In this document: piece after piece, positions 1 through 5,798 of the stretch
How positions within the stretch are numbered: position 1 is the stretch's first letter
Layout of the letters: every line of letters begins with the position of its first letter
From: Planctomycetota bacterium
Lineage (GTDB): Bacteria; Planctomycetota; Planctomycetia; Pirellulales; Thermoguttaceae
Reading direction: 5' to 3'
DNA length: 34,529 nt
NCBI GenBank assembly: GCA_018897395.1
Contig: JAHIKV010000149.1
Location: 1 to 34,529, forward strand
The notes under the pieces: generated by a model
Databases searched by the model: none
Seen by the model: the letters and a program-made list of their open reading frames with translations, nothing else
What the model was told of the DNA's origin: nothing
Translations under genes and position numbers: made by a program

Positions 1-115
1 GCCATCGTTTGGCAAGCTCAACCGATTCGGAATTTCCACTACATCGACTTTCCGCCGCCGACCGTCCGAAACCATTGAACTTACGTCGCTTTTTCAAGAA
101 AACCGACCCCAAATC

Positions 116-1303
116 TTACACAGCACCGTAACTTGGGTTAATAATGTTTAATGTTCCCTTACCAGAATAACCGACGGCCAACTGTCCGCTGTTGGTCCAG
201 GTTGAACCGATTCCGTCAACCGTCACTACGCCCATCGAATCGAGCATAGTACCAACAGTACAGGCATAGTAGCTACCGCTAACAACAGTACCACCGCCGG
301 TGATGTTCAGCGTCCCGCTGCCGGACTGACCGACGTTAATGTAGCTAGTGGTCCACTTCGAGCCTGTGCCATCGACCGTGACCACACTTGCCCAGCCGGA
401 AACGGCGTTGATAATGACTTCCCTACTGCTAACGGTGCCTCCGCCGATGATGCTAAGCGTCCCGTTGCCATCCATGTAGAGGTCGTGGCTGTTGGTCCAG
501 GTTGAACCGGTTCCATCCACTATAATCTCACCCGTCGAACTGGAAGAGCTACCGATGAAGCCGCTGGCACTGCTGACGAAACCTCCACCGGTAATGCTAA
601 GCGTCCCCTCGCCGATGGAGAGGTGTCTACTGGTCCAGGTTGAGCCGGTTCCATCCACTGTAATCTCACCCGTCGAACTGGAAAAGCTACCGACATTGCT
701 GACGGAACCGCCATTAGTAATCGTAAGCGTTCCCTTGCCAACGGTGAGGTTGTTACTGTTGGTCCAGGTTGAGCCGGTTCCGTCCACCGTTACCGCGCCC
801 ATTGTGCCAATAGTTCCGAAACTATTGCTAACGGAACCTCCACCGGTAATACTGAGCGTTCCCCCGATGGAGAGACCGCCACTGTTAGTCCAGGTTGAAC
901 CAATTCCGTCAACCATCACCACACCCGCAGTGCCAATAGTTCCGAAGCTATTGCTAACGGCACCACCATTAGTAATCATAAGCGTCCCGCTACCAGATCG
1001 GCCGACATAGAGTCCGTAGCTGTTGGTCCAGGTTGAACCGATTCCGTCGACCGTCACCTCGCCTGTTGCGATCTCTCCATAGCCAATATAGCTATAACTA
1101 GAATTAAGATCACTGTCAGAGTCGACCGTCAGCGTGCCGTCAGCGATCTTTCCAACGTAGCCTACTGTGGAACTGTTCCAATCGGCCGGGTCGGCGGGGT
1201 CGATGTCGCCGGTGTAGGAGATGCCGGCGCGGGCGGTTGGAAGTTGAACGGCGAGAAAGATAACGGCCAAGAGGATGACGGGGAGCAACGTCGAGCGTTT
1301 CAT
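116..1303 (-). CDS. Secreted T5SS/PEP-CTERM-type repeat protein, C-terminus probably missing
   Basis: The protein has a Sec signal peptide (MKRSTLLPVI..., likely cleavage after ARA at residue 26) and then about seven imperfect units of roughly 35-50 residues. Each unit follows the pattern VDGxGSTWTNS...LxVGxSGxGTLxITxGGxVS. This matches the repeat found in planctomycete and proteobacterial extracellular beta-helix proteins (T5SS/PEP-CTERM-associated repeat). It is probably a cell-surface or exported beta-solenoid; no enzymatic residues are visible. I chose the ATG at 1303 because GGGATCGAAG precedes it and the signal peptide starts there. The open frame extends 70 codons further upstream, but that part translates a dispersed repeat. 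The last unit stops right after GTLNI with no C-terminal sorting motif, so the 3' end may be lost. No neighbouring gene suggests a partner. Confidence 0.75.
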   Translation of the reverse strand: MKRSTLLPVILLAVIFLAVQLPTARAGISYTGDIDPADPADWNSSTVGYVGKIADGTLTVDSDSDLNSSYSYIGYGEIATGEVTVDGIGSTWTNSYGLYVGRSGSGTLMITNGGAVSNSFGTIGTAGVVMVDGIGSTWTNSGGLSIGGTLSITGGGSVSNSFGTIGTMGAVTVDGTGSTWTNSNNLTVGKGTLTITNGGSVSNVGSFSSSTGEITVDGTGSTWTSRHLSIGEGTLSITGGGFVSSASGFIGSSSSSTGEIIVDGTGSTWTNSHDLYMDGNGTLSIIGGGTVSSREVIINAVSGWASVVTVDGTGSKWTTSYINVGQSGSGTLNITGGGTVVSGSYYACTVGTMLDSMGVVTVDGIGSTWTNSGQLAVGYSGKGTLNIINPSYGAV

Positions 1304-1337
1304 CTTCGATCCCTTTTGTGTACGCAATCCACGTTTG

Positions 1338-1386
1338 GCAACGCGGAGCGTTGCGGCAGTGCGTTCCCACGGGGACCGTGGGAACG
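1338..1386. repeat. Dispersed palindromic repeat, two hairpins
   Basis: Two adjacent palindromes are present: GCAACG-N5-CGTTGC (1338-1354) and CGTTCCCACGG-N3-CCGTGGGAACG (1362-1386). Related GTTCCCAC...GTGGGAAC hairpins occur at 18484-18506, 18567-18592 and 25205-25237, so this is an interspersed family. It lies in a 309-bp gene-free stretch (1304-1612). The rest of that stretch shows only the promoter just before 1613. Confidence 0.75.
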
Positions 1387-1577
1387 AGACAAAACGGAAT
1401 AATCCACTGGATTCACCCAGCTTACCATCCCCCTCCGCGAATATCAATACTTTGGGGGGCGGATTGCAGAAAATCGGTGCTGTAGTGGGGGTTGGATGGC
1501 CTTTTCTGGGCACATTAGAGGGGGTAATTGCCGATCCATCGTGCCAGGCAACGAATGACCCCTAGAAAAATGCTTTG

Positions 1578-1616
1578 TTGACGAAAGGCACACATTGTCA
1601 TAAAATATCATTATGA
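1578..1616 (+). promoter_or_regulatory. Promoter with palindromic operator for the first TA module
   Basis: TTGACG (1578-1583) is followed by a 17-bp spacer and TAAAAT (1601-1606). The palindrome TCATAA-N7-TTATGA (1598-1616) covers the -10 and the start codon, as expected for an autoregulated TA operon. The predicted transcription start, seven bases after the -10, falls on the ATG at 1613, which suggests a leaderless mRNA. No Shine-Dalgarno sequence is visible. Confidence 0.6.
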
Positions 1617-1891
1617 AGATCGTCCGCTGGAGTTGCGAGAAGAACGAGTGGCTGATCCGCAACCGCGGGGTGTGCTTTGAACGGGCGCTTCTGATCCTCG
1701 AACGCGACGAGGCATTGGACGTCGTCGAACATCCCAACCGGCGAAAATATCCCGGGCAGAAAATGGTGATCGTCGAAATCGACGACTATGCGTATCTGGT
1801 TCCCTACGTCGAGAACGACGAGGAAATCTTCTTGAAAACGATGATTCCGAGCCGGAAAGCCACGGACATGTATTTGAGGGGAAAACGATGA
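1613..1891 (+). CDS. Putative BrnT-like (DUF497-type) toxin
   Basis: This is a 92-residue basic protein with the layout W-x(4)-NEWLIRNRGVCFERAL, a central YPGQKMVIVEIDDYAYLVPY strand pair and the C-terminal end IPSRKATDMYL. This pattern is typical of small RelE-fold toxins related to BrnT/COG2929. By family it would act as an mRNA-cleaving ribonuclease held in check by the next gene; this is inferred from family and context. Its stop codon overlaps the start of the antitoxin gene (ATGA at 1888-1891). The order is toxin first, as in brnTA. Expression is likely from the promoter/operator at 1578-1616, giving a leaderless transcript. Exact subfamily membership is uncertain. Confidence 0.65.
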   Translation: MKIVRWSCEKNEWLIRNRGVCFERALLILERDEALDVVEHPNRRKYPGQKMVIVEIDDYAYLVPYVENDEEIFLKTMIPSRKATDMYLRGKR

Positions 1892-2175
1892 AAAAAAAGT
1901 ATATCGACGCCGAAGAGCGGGCACTGGCCGATTCCTTCGAGCGCGGCGAGTGGAAGACGGCTAAAAACGTCTCGCGCGAAAAACGGACGCTCCGCGACTC
2001 CGCCCGACGAACACTGCAAAAAGACGCCAGAATCAATATCCGCCTATCGTCGAAAGACCTTCACGACGTCCAAACGATAGCGGCGCGAGAGGGCATCCCC
2101 TATCAAACGCTGTTGTCCAGCATTATCCACAAATACACGTCCGGCTTGCTGACGGAGCGGAAGATCGAAATGTAA
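1888..2175 (+). CDS. CopG/RHH-type antitoxin of the first TA module
   Basis: This 95-residue, strongly charged protein begins KKKYIDAEERALADSFERGE. It contains a ribbon-helix-helix signature near residues 50-85 (a strand INIRLSSKDLHDVQTIA, then the helix region GIPYQTLLSSIIHKY). That is the arrangement of COG5304-type antitoxins partnered with DUF497 toxins: the N-terminus wraps the toxin and the RHH binds the operator as a dimer. It is translationally coupled to the toxin by a 4-bp ATGA overlap. It probably represses the palindrome over the -10 upstream. Function is inferred from motif and context. Confidence 0.7.
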   Translation: MKKKYIDAEERALADSFERGEWKTAKNVSREKRTLRDSARRTLQKDARINIRLSSKDLHDVQTIAAREGIPYQTLLSSIIHKYTSGLLTERKIEM

Positions 2176-2214
2176 TTCGGGGTTTGGGATTTGGGGTTGC
2201 GAAACCGCAAGGCA

Positions 2215-2376
2215 GTAGGGTGGGACAAGCGAAGCACAGTCCCACCTTGGCCCTCATTTTGCCGCCCAGTGGTCGTCCGGCCGATGGTGGGGCTGCGCTT
2301 CGCTTGTCCCACCCTACTATGGCTGCAATGCCAACCGCCCTCACCCCCGGCCCCTCTCCCGAAAACGGGAGAGGGG
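2215..2376. repeat. Dispersed palindromic element plus G/C hairpin
   Basis: Arms 2215-2246 and 2286-2317 form a 32-bp imperfect inverted repeat that begins GTAGGGTGGGACAAGCGAAG and ends in its complement. The same family occurs inside the phosphomannomutase gene at 23633-23713. A second perfect hairpin, CCCCTCTCCCG-AAAA-CGGGAGAGGGG, lies at 2351-2376; it could act as a weak terminator but has no T-tract. These elements fill most of the 290-bp gap between two TA modules. A shorter palindrome, TTGCGAAACCGCAA, lies just upstream at about 2198-2211 and recurs near 10539. Confidence 0.8.
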
Positions 2377-2395
2377 AGACGATGAGGAATCCCGC

Positions 2396-2424
2396 TTGCC
2401 GTGGGGCGGCTGGCATGGTATCTT
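2396..2424 (+). promoter_or_regulatory. Predicted mazEF promoter
   Basis: TTGCCG (2396-2401), a 17-bp spacer and TATCTT (2419-2424) form a sigma70-like promoter. The leader is about 35 nt, with AAGGAG at 2454-2459 six bases before the mazE ATG. The -10 hexamer is identical to that of the vapBC promoter at 3072. No clear operator palindrome was found. Confidence 0.45.
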
Positions 2425-2465
2425 CATTGTAGACACATTGGATTGATGCTTCCAAGGAGACTGCC

Positions 2466-2708
2466 ATGACTACGACGATTCAGAAATGGGGCAACAGCCT
2501 GGCCCTGCGAATCCCCAAGGCCCTGGCCCGCGATACTCATCTGGAAAATGGGTCCGTCGTCAATCTCGCCGTCCGCCAGGGGAAAGTAGTCATCGAGCCG
2601 GTGCAAAAACCCAAGTACCAACTCGATGAGTTGTTAAAGGGCGTGTCGAAAAAGAACATCCACGCCAGCGTCGACACGGGGCCCGCGGTCGGGCGGGAGG
2701 TCTGGTAA
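2466..2708 (+). CDS. mazE: MazE-family antitoxin (AbrB/SpoVT fold)
   Basis: The 80-residue protein opens with TTTIQKWGNSLALRIPKALA, the classic MazE/AbrB swapped-hairpin DNA-binding motif (QKWGNSLxxRIPK). It continues with GSVVNLAVRQGKVVIEP. The C-terminal 30 residues (LDELLKGV... to VGREVW) form the toxin-binding tail. It neutralises the MazF encoded next and is expected to autorepress the operon. AAGGAG lies six bases before the ATG. Its TAA stop overlaps the mazF start (TAATG), indicating translational coupling. Length is normal for the family. Confidence 0.9.
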   Translation: MTTTIQKWGNSLALRIPKALARDTHLENGSVVNLAVRQGKVVIEPVQKPKYQLDELLKGVSKKNIHASVDTGPAVGREVW

Positions 2709-3052
2709 TGCCCTCGCCGTATTGTCCCCGCCGGGGAGACGTCGTCTGGTTGAGCTTTGATCCACAGGCCGGGCACGAACAAGCCGGCCATCGGCCCGCG
2801 TTGGTTCTCTCGCCGGAGTCGTACAACCGCAAGGTGGGCTTGGCGCTGTTTTGCCCGATCACCACGCAGAGGAAAGGCTACCCGTTCGAGGTTGCTGTTC
2901 CGGAGGGGTTGGAAGTCTCGGGCGTGATCTTGTCCGATCAAGTAAAGAACCTCGACTGGAAGGCCAGAAAAACCCGCTTCGGATGCCGATTGACGGCAGA
3001 AACGTTCCAAGAAGTCGTGGCCAAACTCGGGTCGCTGCTGGAAACGGCTTGA
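2708..3052 (+). CDS. mazF: MazF-family endoribonuclease toxin
   Basis: The 114-residue protein has the MazF signature: a GDVVWLSFDPQAGHEQAGHRPALVLS N-terminus, a central CPITTQRKGYPFEV, and the strand VSGVILSDQVKNLDW. The Arg in HRPALV and the Thr in PITTQ correspond to catalytic or substrate-contact positions in MazF. It should cleave single-stranded mRNA at short specific motifs when the antitoxin is lost. Specificity cannot be read from sequence. The start overlaps the mazE stop by one base. The TGA stop lies inside the -35 element of the next TA operon. Length and fold are intact, so it looks functional. Confidence 0.92.
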   Translation: MPSPYCPRRGDVVWLSFDPQAGHEQAGHRPALVLSPESYNRKVGLALFCPITTQRKGYPFEVAVPEGLEVSGVILSDQVKNLDWKARKTRFGCRLTAETFQEVVAKLGSLLETA

Positions 3053-3079
3053 CGCGGCCCGTGTAAGACGGTATCTTAC
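3049..3079 (+). promoter_or_regulatory. vapBC promoter with operator palindrome
   Basis: TTGACG (3049-3054) contains the mazF stop codon. It is followed by a 17-bp spacer and TATCTT (3072-3077). The palindrome GTAAGA-N5-TCTTAC (3063-3079) overlaps the -10, consistent with VapB/VapC autorepression. The predicted transcription start (about 3084) coincides with the vapB ATG, so the mRNA may be leaderless. Confidence 0.6.
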
Positions 3080-3083
3080 TATT

Positions 3084-3314
3084 ATGATGACCAAGGTCTC
3101 CTCCAAAGGACAAATCGTGTTGCCGGCCGAGTTGCGGCGGCAGGATCGCATCCGTCCCGGCCAGCAGTTCGACGTCGAGCGCGTGGAATGCGGGCAGTAT
3201 CTGCTCAAAAAGTCGTCGGCGCCAGGACACGGCAGCATACTGGATTGGCTCCGCGGCTGCCCGGAAAAGGACTGGTTTTGCCCGCTGCCGTCCGGGACGA
3301 CCGACGAAATTTGA
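3084..3314 (+). CDS. vapB: VapB-like antitoxin (AbrB domain)
   Basis: This 76-residue protein starts MMTKVSSKGQIVLPAELRRQ, a textbook AbrB/SpoVT domain (TKVSSKGQIVLPxxLR), followed by GQQFDVERVECGQYLLKK. The C-terminal part (GSILDWLRGCPEKDWF) resembles the toxin-wrapping tail of VapB antitoxins. It pairs with the PIN-domain toxin starting 12 bp downstream. Two consecutive ATG codons (3084 and 3087) could serve as the start. No Shine-Dalgarno sequence is present, which fits the predicted leaderless transcript. It probably binds the palindrome at 3063-3079. Confidence 0.85.
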   Translation: MMTKVSSKGQIVLPAELRRQDRIRPGQQFDVERVECGQYLLKKSSAPGHGSILDWLRGCPEKDWFCPLPSGTTDEI

Positions 3315-3326
3315 AGGCTCCCGCCA

Positions 3327-3746
3327 GTGAACTATCTCGTCGATGCCAACGTGCTGAGCGAGGCGACCAAGCCGGAACCGGCGCCGGCGGTGGTGGACTG
3401 GCTTCGGCATAACGACCGGCGCTTGCTCGTCAATCCGATCATCCTGGGCGAGTTGGAGTACGGGATATTGCTCCTTCCCGCCGGGCGGCGGCGGACGCGG
3501 CTCCATAAATGGTTCGCCGCCGGCGTGAAAAGGCTGCGCGTGTTGGACCTGGACGTCGAGGCGGCAAAGGTCTGGGCTGGGCTGTTGGCCAAGCTGAAAC
3601 GCAACGGCCGTGCGATGCCGATCAAGGACAGCCTCATTGCCGCCACGGCCCGCCAATACCGGTTGACCGTCGCGACCAGAAACGTACATGATTACCGACA
3701 CGCCGGCGTGGGGCTGGTGAATCCCTTTTTAGGGATTAGGGATTAG
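3327..3746 (+). CDS. vapC: VapC-family PIN-domain ribonuclease toxin
   Basis: This is a PIN-domain protein of 139 residues. The acidic metal-binding residues are present: Asp7 in YLVDANVLSE, Glu in ILGELEYG, Asp in PIKDSLIAATA, and a terminal N-x-H-D in TRNVHDYRHAG. By family it cleaves RNA (often tRNA) and is inhibited by VapB. Translation starts at GTG (3327). The final residues LGIRD and the TAG stop (3744-3746) are encoded by the GGGATTA heptamer array that begins at 3730, so the original C-terminus was probably slightly different. The catalytic core is complete. Confidence 0.9.
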   Translation: MNYLVDANVLSEATKPEPAPAVVDWLRHNDRRLLVNPIILGELEYGILLLPAGRRRTRLHKWFAAGVKRLRVLDLDVEAAKVWAGLLAKLKRNGRAMPIKDSLIAATARQYRLTVATRNVHDYRHAGVGLVNPFLGIRD

Positions 3747-3846
3747 GGATTGGGGATTAGAAGGAGGAATGCAGAGGGCGGAAGGCGGAAATCTGAAAAG
3801 CTGATAACCCGAATCTCTAATCCCCAATCCCTAATCCCCAATCCCT
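3730..3846. repeat. Inverted pair of GGGATTA-type heptamer arrays
   Basis: The left arm has four TAGGGAT/TGGGGAT heptamers (3730-3757). The right arm has five AATCCCT/AATCCCC/AATCTCT heptamers (3812-3846) in inverted orientation. Fifty-four bases of purine-rich sequence lie between. The left arm supplies the vapC stop codon. The right arm ends three bases before the glycosyltransferase ATG. The same arrangement recurs at 9647-9821. Confidence 0.9.
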
Positions 3847-3849
3847 CTT

Positions 3850-5085
3850 ATGCGAATCGCTCACGTCATCACGCGGCTGATCCTCGGCGGGGCACAGGAG
3901 AATACCGTGCTCTGTTGCGAGGACTTGATCCATCGGCACGGCGACGACGTGCTGCTGGTGACCGGACCGCCGCTGGGGCCGGAAGGGAGTCTGTTGGAGC
4001 GGGCAAGGGCAGGGGGGGTGCCCGTGGAAATCATCGACCCGCTCCGCCGGCCGATCCATCCCTGGCGCGATGCAATCAGCTACCTGCAACTGAAAAAGAC
4101 GCTTCGCCGCTTTCGGCCCGACGTGGTGCATACGCACAGTGCGAAGGGCGGGATGCTCGGCCGCGCGGCGGCATGGTCCTTGGGCGTCCCGGCGATTGTG
4201 CATACGGTCCACGGCGCGCCGTTCCATCCCTGGCAGGGCAGGGGGGCGCGGCGGTTTTTTCAGGACTGCGAACGTTGGGCCGCAAAGCGCTGCCACGCGA
4301 TGGTCGGCGTGGCCGACGCGATGACCGACTTGATGGTCTCGGCCGGAGTCGCCCCGCGGGAAAAGTTCATCACCGTTTACAGCGGCATGGAGGTCGAACC
4401 GTTCTTGCAATCGGGCGAACACCGCCAGCGCGTGCGACGGGAGTTGGGCTATGGCGACGAGCATGTGGTGATAGGCAAAATTGCCCGGCTGTTCAAGCTG
4501 AAGGGTCACGACGACGTGATCCGCGCCGCCCGGGATGTGATCGGGGCCGGAAAAGGTGTCAGGAACCGTTTGTGCGAAGCACCCTCCGGGCCGTTCCGGC
4601 AAACGGTTCCTGACACCTTTTCCGCTAACGTGCGTTTCCTGTTTGTCGGCGACGGCATATTTCGAGACCGGCTGGAGCGGCAAATAGCGGCGGCCGGTCT
4701 GACTGCTCATTTTCAATTCACCGGGCTCGTGCCGCCGGAGCGGATTCCGGAGTTGATCGCCGCGATGGACGTTGTGGTCCATGCCAGTCTGCGCGAGGGT
4801 CTCGCTCGGGTGTTGCCGCAGGCGTTGATCTCCGGCAAGCCGGCGGTCAGCTACGACGTCGACGGGGCGCGGGAAGTGGTGATCGACGGCGAGACGGGTC
4901 TGTTGGTTCCCGCCCGTGACATCGCCGGGCTGACCTCCGCGCTGCGTCGGCTGGCGGCCGACCCGGCCATGCGAAGCCGAATGGGGCAAGAAGGCCGGCG
5001 GCGGTTCACCGACGTTTTCCGCCACGAGCGGATGACCGAACAGTTGCGGGCGTTGTATCGGAACGTGTTGGACAAGAGAACTTGA
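3850..5085 (+). CDS. GT4-family glycosyltransferase with an in-frame repeat insertion
   Basis: This 411-residue GT-B enzyme begins MRIAHVITRLILGGAQENTV, including the N-terminal GGAQ loop. It continues with VVHTHSAKGGMLGR, VHGAPFHP, the domain-linking ARLFKLKGHDD and FLFVGDG. It has the nucleotide-sugar site SLREGLARVLPQALISGKPAV (an E-x7-E-like motif with the second Glu replaced). Such enzymes transfer a sugar from a nucleotide-activated donor during capsule or exopolysaccharide assembly; donor and acceptor cannot be told. Residues 234-258 (GKGVRNRLCEAPSG... to PDTFSA) come from a 71-bp palindrome between a helix and the strand NVRFLFVGDG, probably a surface loop. There is no Shine-Dalgarno sequence; a heptamer array abuts the ATG. 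The TGA stop lies inside the next promoter. Confidence 0.85.
   Translation: MRIAHVITRLILGGAQENTVLCCEDLIHRHGDDVLLVTGPPLGPEGSLLERARAGGVPVEIIDPLRRPIHPWRDAISYLQLKKTLRRFRPDVVHTHSAKGGMLGRAAAWSLGVPAIVHTVHGAPFHPWQGRGARRFFQDCERWAAKRCHAMVGVADAMTDLMVSAGVAPREKFITVYSGMEVEPFLQSGEHRQRVRRELGYGDEHVVIGKIARLFKLKGHDDVIRAARDVIGAGKGVRNRLCEAPSGPFRQTVPDTFSANVRFLFVGDGIFRDRLERQIAAAGLTAHFQFTGLVPPERIPELIAAMDVVVHASLREGLARVLPQALISGKPAVSYDVDGAREVVIDGETGLLVPARDIAGLTSALRRLAADPAMRSRMGQEGRRRFTDVFRHERMTEQLRALYRNVLDKRT
4551..4621. repeat. 71-bp palindromic element inside the glycosyltransferase gene
   Basis: Perfect 21-bp inverted arms (4551-4571 and 4601-4621, starting AAAAGGTGTCAGGAACCG) flank a 29-base loop. The reading frame stays open through it. 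A partial copy of the same arm, AAAGGTGTCAGGAAC, lies between genes at about 27440. Confidence 0.9.
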
Positions 5086-5110
5086 CGGCGTATCCCAAAT
5101 GGGATACAAT
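5082..5110 (+). promoter_or_regulatory. dinJ-yafQ promoter with operator palindrome
   Basis: TTGACG (5082-5087), a 17-bp spacer and TACAAT (5105-5110) form a near-consensus promoter. The palindrome GTATCCC-AAAT-GGGATAC (5090-5107) fills the spacer and overlaps the -10, an ideal autorepression site. GGAGGAGGAG at 5121-5130 gives the antitoxin a strong ribosome binding site. The -35 contains the stop codon of the glycosyltransferase. Confidence 0.75.
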
Positions 5111-5137
5111 TGAATGGTGGGGAGGAGGAGTCAAGAA

Positions 5138-5398
5138 ATGCAAAAGTCCGCCATGGTGCGCGCGAGGGTGGAGCCCAAGCTCAAACAGGACGCTGAAAGG
5201 CTGTTCGAGCAATTGGGGTTGTCCGCGACCCAAGCCATCACGCTGTTCTATCGACAGGTTGCGTTGCGACGCGGGCTGCCGTTCGACGTCGTCGTTCCGA
5301 ACGCCACGACGCGAAAGACGTTCGACACCACGGATCGCGGCGAGAACTTGACGCTCTGCAAGGATACCGACGACATGTTCAAGAGGCTCGGAATCTGA
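5138..5398 (+). CDS. dinJ: RelB/DinJ-family antitoxin
   Basis: The 86-residue protein (MQKSAMVRARVEPKLKQDAE) has the DinJ/RelB ribbon-helix-helix layout. The strand MVRARVEP is followed by helices KQDAERLFEQLG and SATQAITLFYRQVALRRGLPF; the phrase LGLSATQAITLFYRQ is highly characteristic. The C-terminal half (residues 50-86) is the toxin-binding part. I prefer the ATG at 5138 because GGAGGAGGAG lies 7-8 bases upstream; an in-frame ATG at 5114 would precede the predicted transcription start. The stop overlaps the toxin start (TGATG). It should repress the palindrome at 5090-5107. Confidence 0.9.
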   Translation: MQKSAMVRARVEPKLKQDAERLFEQLGLSATQAITLFYRQVALRRGLPFDVVVPNATTRKTFDTTDRGENLTLCKDTDDMFKRLGI

Positions 5399-5670
5399 TG
5401 CGGACGCCCGTTTACACACGCCAATTTGAGCGCGACGTGAAGAGGGCGAAAAAACGCGGCAAGACGCTCGACAAGTTGAAGATCATCGTCCGTACGCTGG
5501 TCGAGGGCAAAAAACTCGATCCCCTGCAAAGGGACCATTCGCTGTTGGGCAACTATTGCGGCCGCCGCGAATGCCGTATCGAGGCCGACTGGTTGCTCAT
5601 CTACAAGATTGACGGCGACCGAATCATTTTCGAGCGCACCGGCTCCCATGCGGACCTGTTTCGGAAGTAG
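5398..5670 (+). CDS. yafQ: YafQ-family ribonuclease toxin (RelE superfamily)
   Basis: This 90-residue basic protein starts RTPVYTRQFERDVKRAKKRGK. It has the YafQ pattern L-x2-I-x2-L, then LDPLQRDHSLLGNYCGRRECRIEADWLLIYKI, and ends ERTGSHADLF. In YafQ, the His in the RDH region and the C-terminal His in TGSHADLF are part of the catalytic site; both are present. YafQ cleaves mRNA on the ribosome. It is coupled to dinJ by the one-base TGATG overlap. The length is normal and all key residues are visible, so it appears intact. Confidence 0.92.
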   Translation: MRTPVYTRQFERDVKRAKKRGKTLDKLKIIVRTLVEGKKLDPLQRDHSLLGNYCGRRECRIEADWLLIYKIDGDRIIFERTGSHADLFRK

Positions 5671-5675
5671 GCCGC

Positions 5676-5696
5676 GGGGCAGGGCAGGGGGGCAGG
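5676..5696. repeat. G-rich module (GGGCAGGGCAGGGGGG type)
   Basis: A G-rich word, GGGGCAGGGCAGGGGGGCAGG, follows the yafQ stop codon. Copies or near copies occur at 4233-4246, 12355-12380 (complement), 12802-12814, 22269-22289, 23721-23740 and 26478-26499. Four G-runs make it a candidate G-quadruplex former. The rest of the gap to 5799 holds only the -10 box at 5788. Confidence 0.6.
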
Positions 5697-5787
5697 CCCG
5701 ATAGCACGCCTCCTTCAAAACAATGACCGGTTGCCCAATACGTCTATTTCAGCTACACTAATGGGGATGGGCAAGGCAATACATAGG

Positions 5788-5793
5788 TATAAT
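5788..5793 (+). promoter_or_regulatory. TATAAT -10 box upstream of the kinase
   Basis: A perfect TATAAT lies six bases before the GTG start of the kinase gene. No convincing -35 is present at 16-18 bp. Transcription from it would begin at about 5800, essentially at the start codon, so initiation would be leaderless. Confidence 0.4.
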
Positions 5794-5798
5794 ATATC

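Noticed and set aside
2351..2376. Hairpin as a clear terminator of the first TA operon
   Set aside because: It is GC-rich but lacks a T-tract and resembles a widely dispersed CCCCTCTCCC repeat; kept only as a repeat.
3730..3846. Heptamer arrays as a CRISPR array
   Set aside because: Units are 7 bp with no spacers; they are simple tandem repeats in inverted arms.
3817..5109. 430-codon open frame opposite the glycosyltransferase
   Set aside because: Antisense of a recognised GT4 gene; its sequence shows no domain and spans the repeat arms and promoter.
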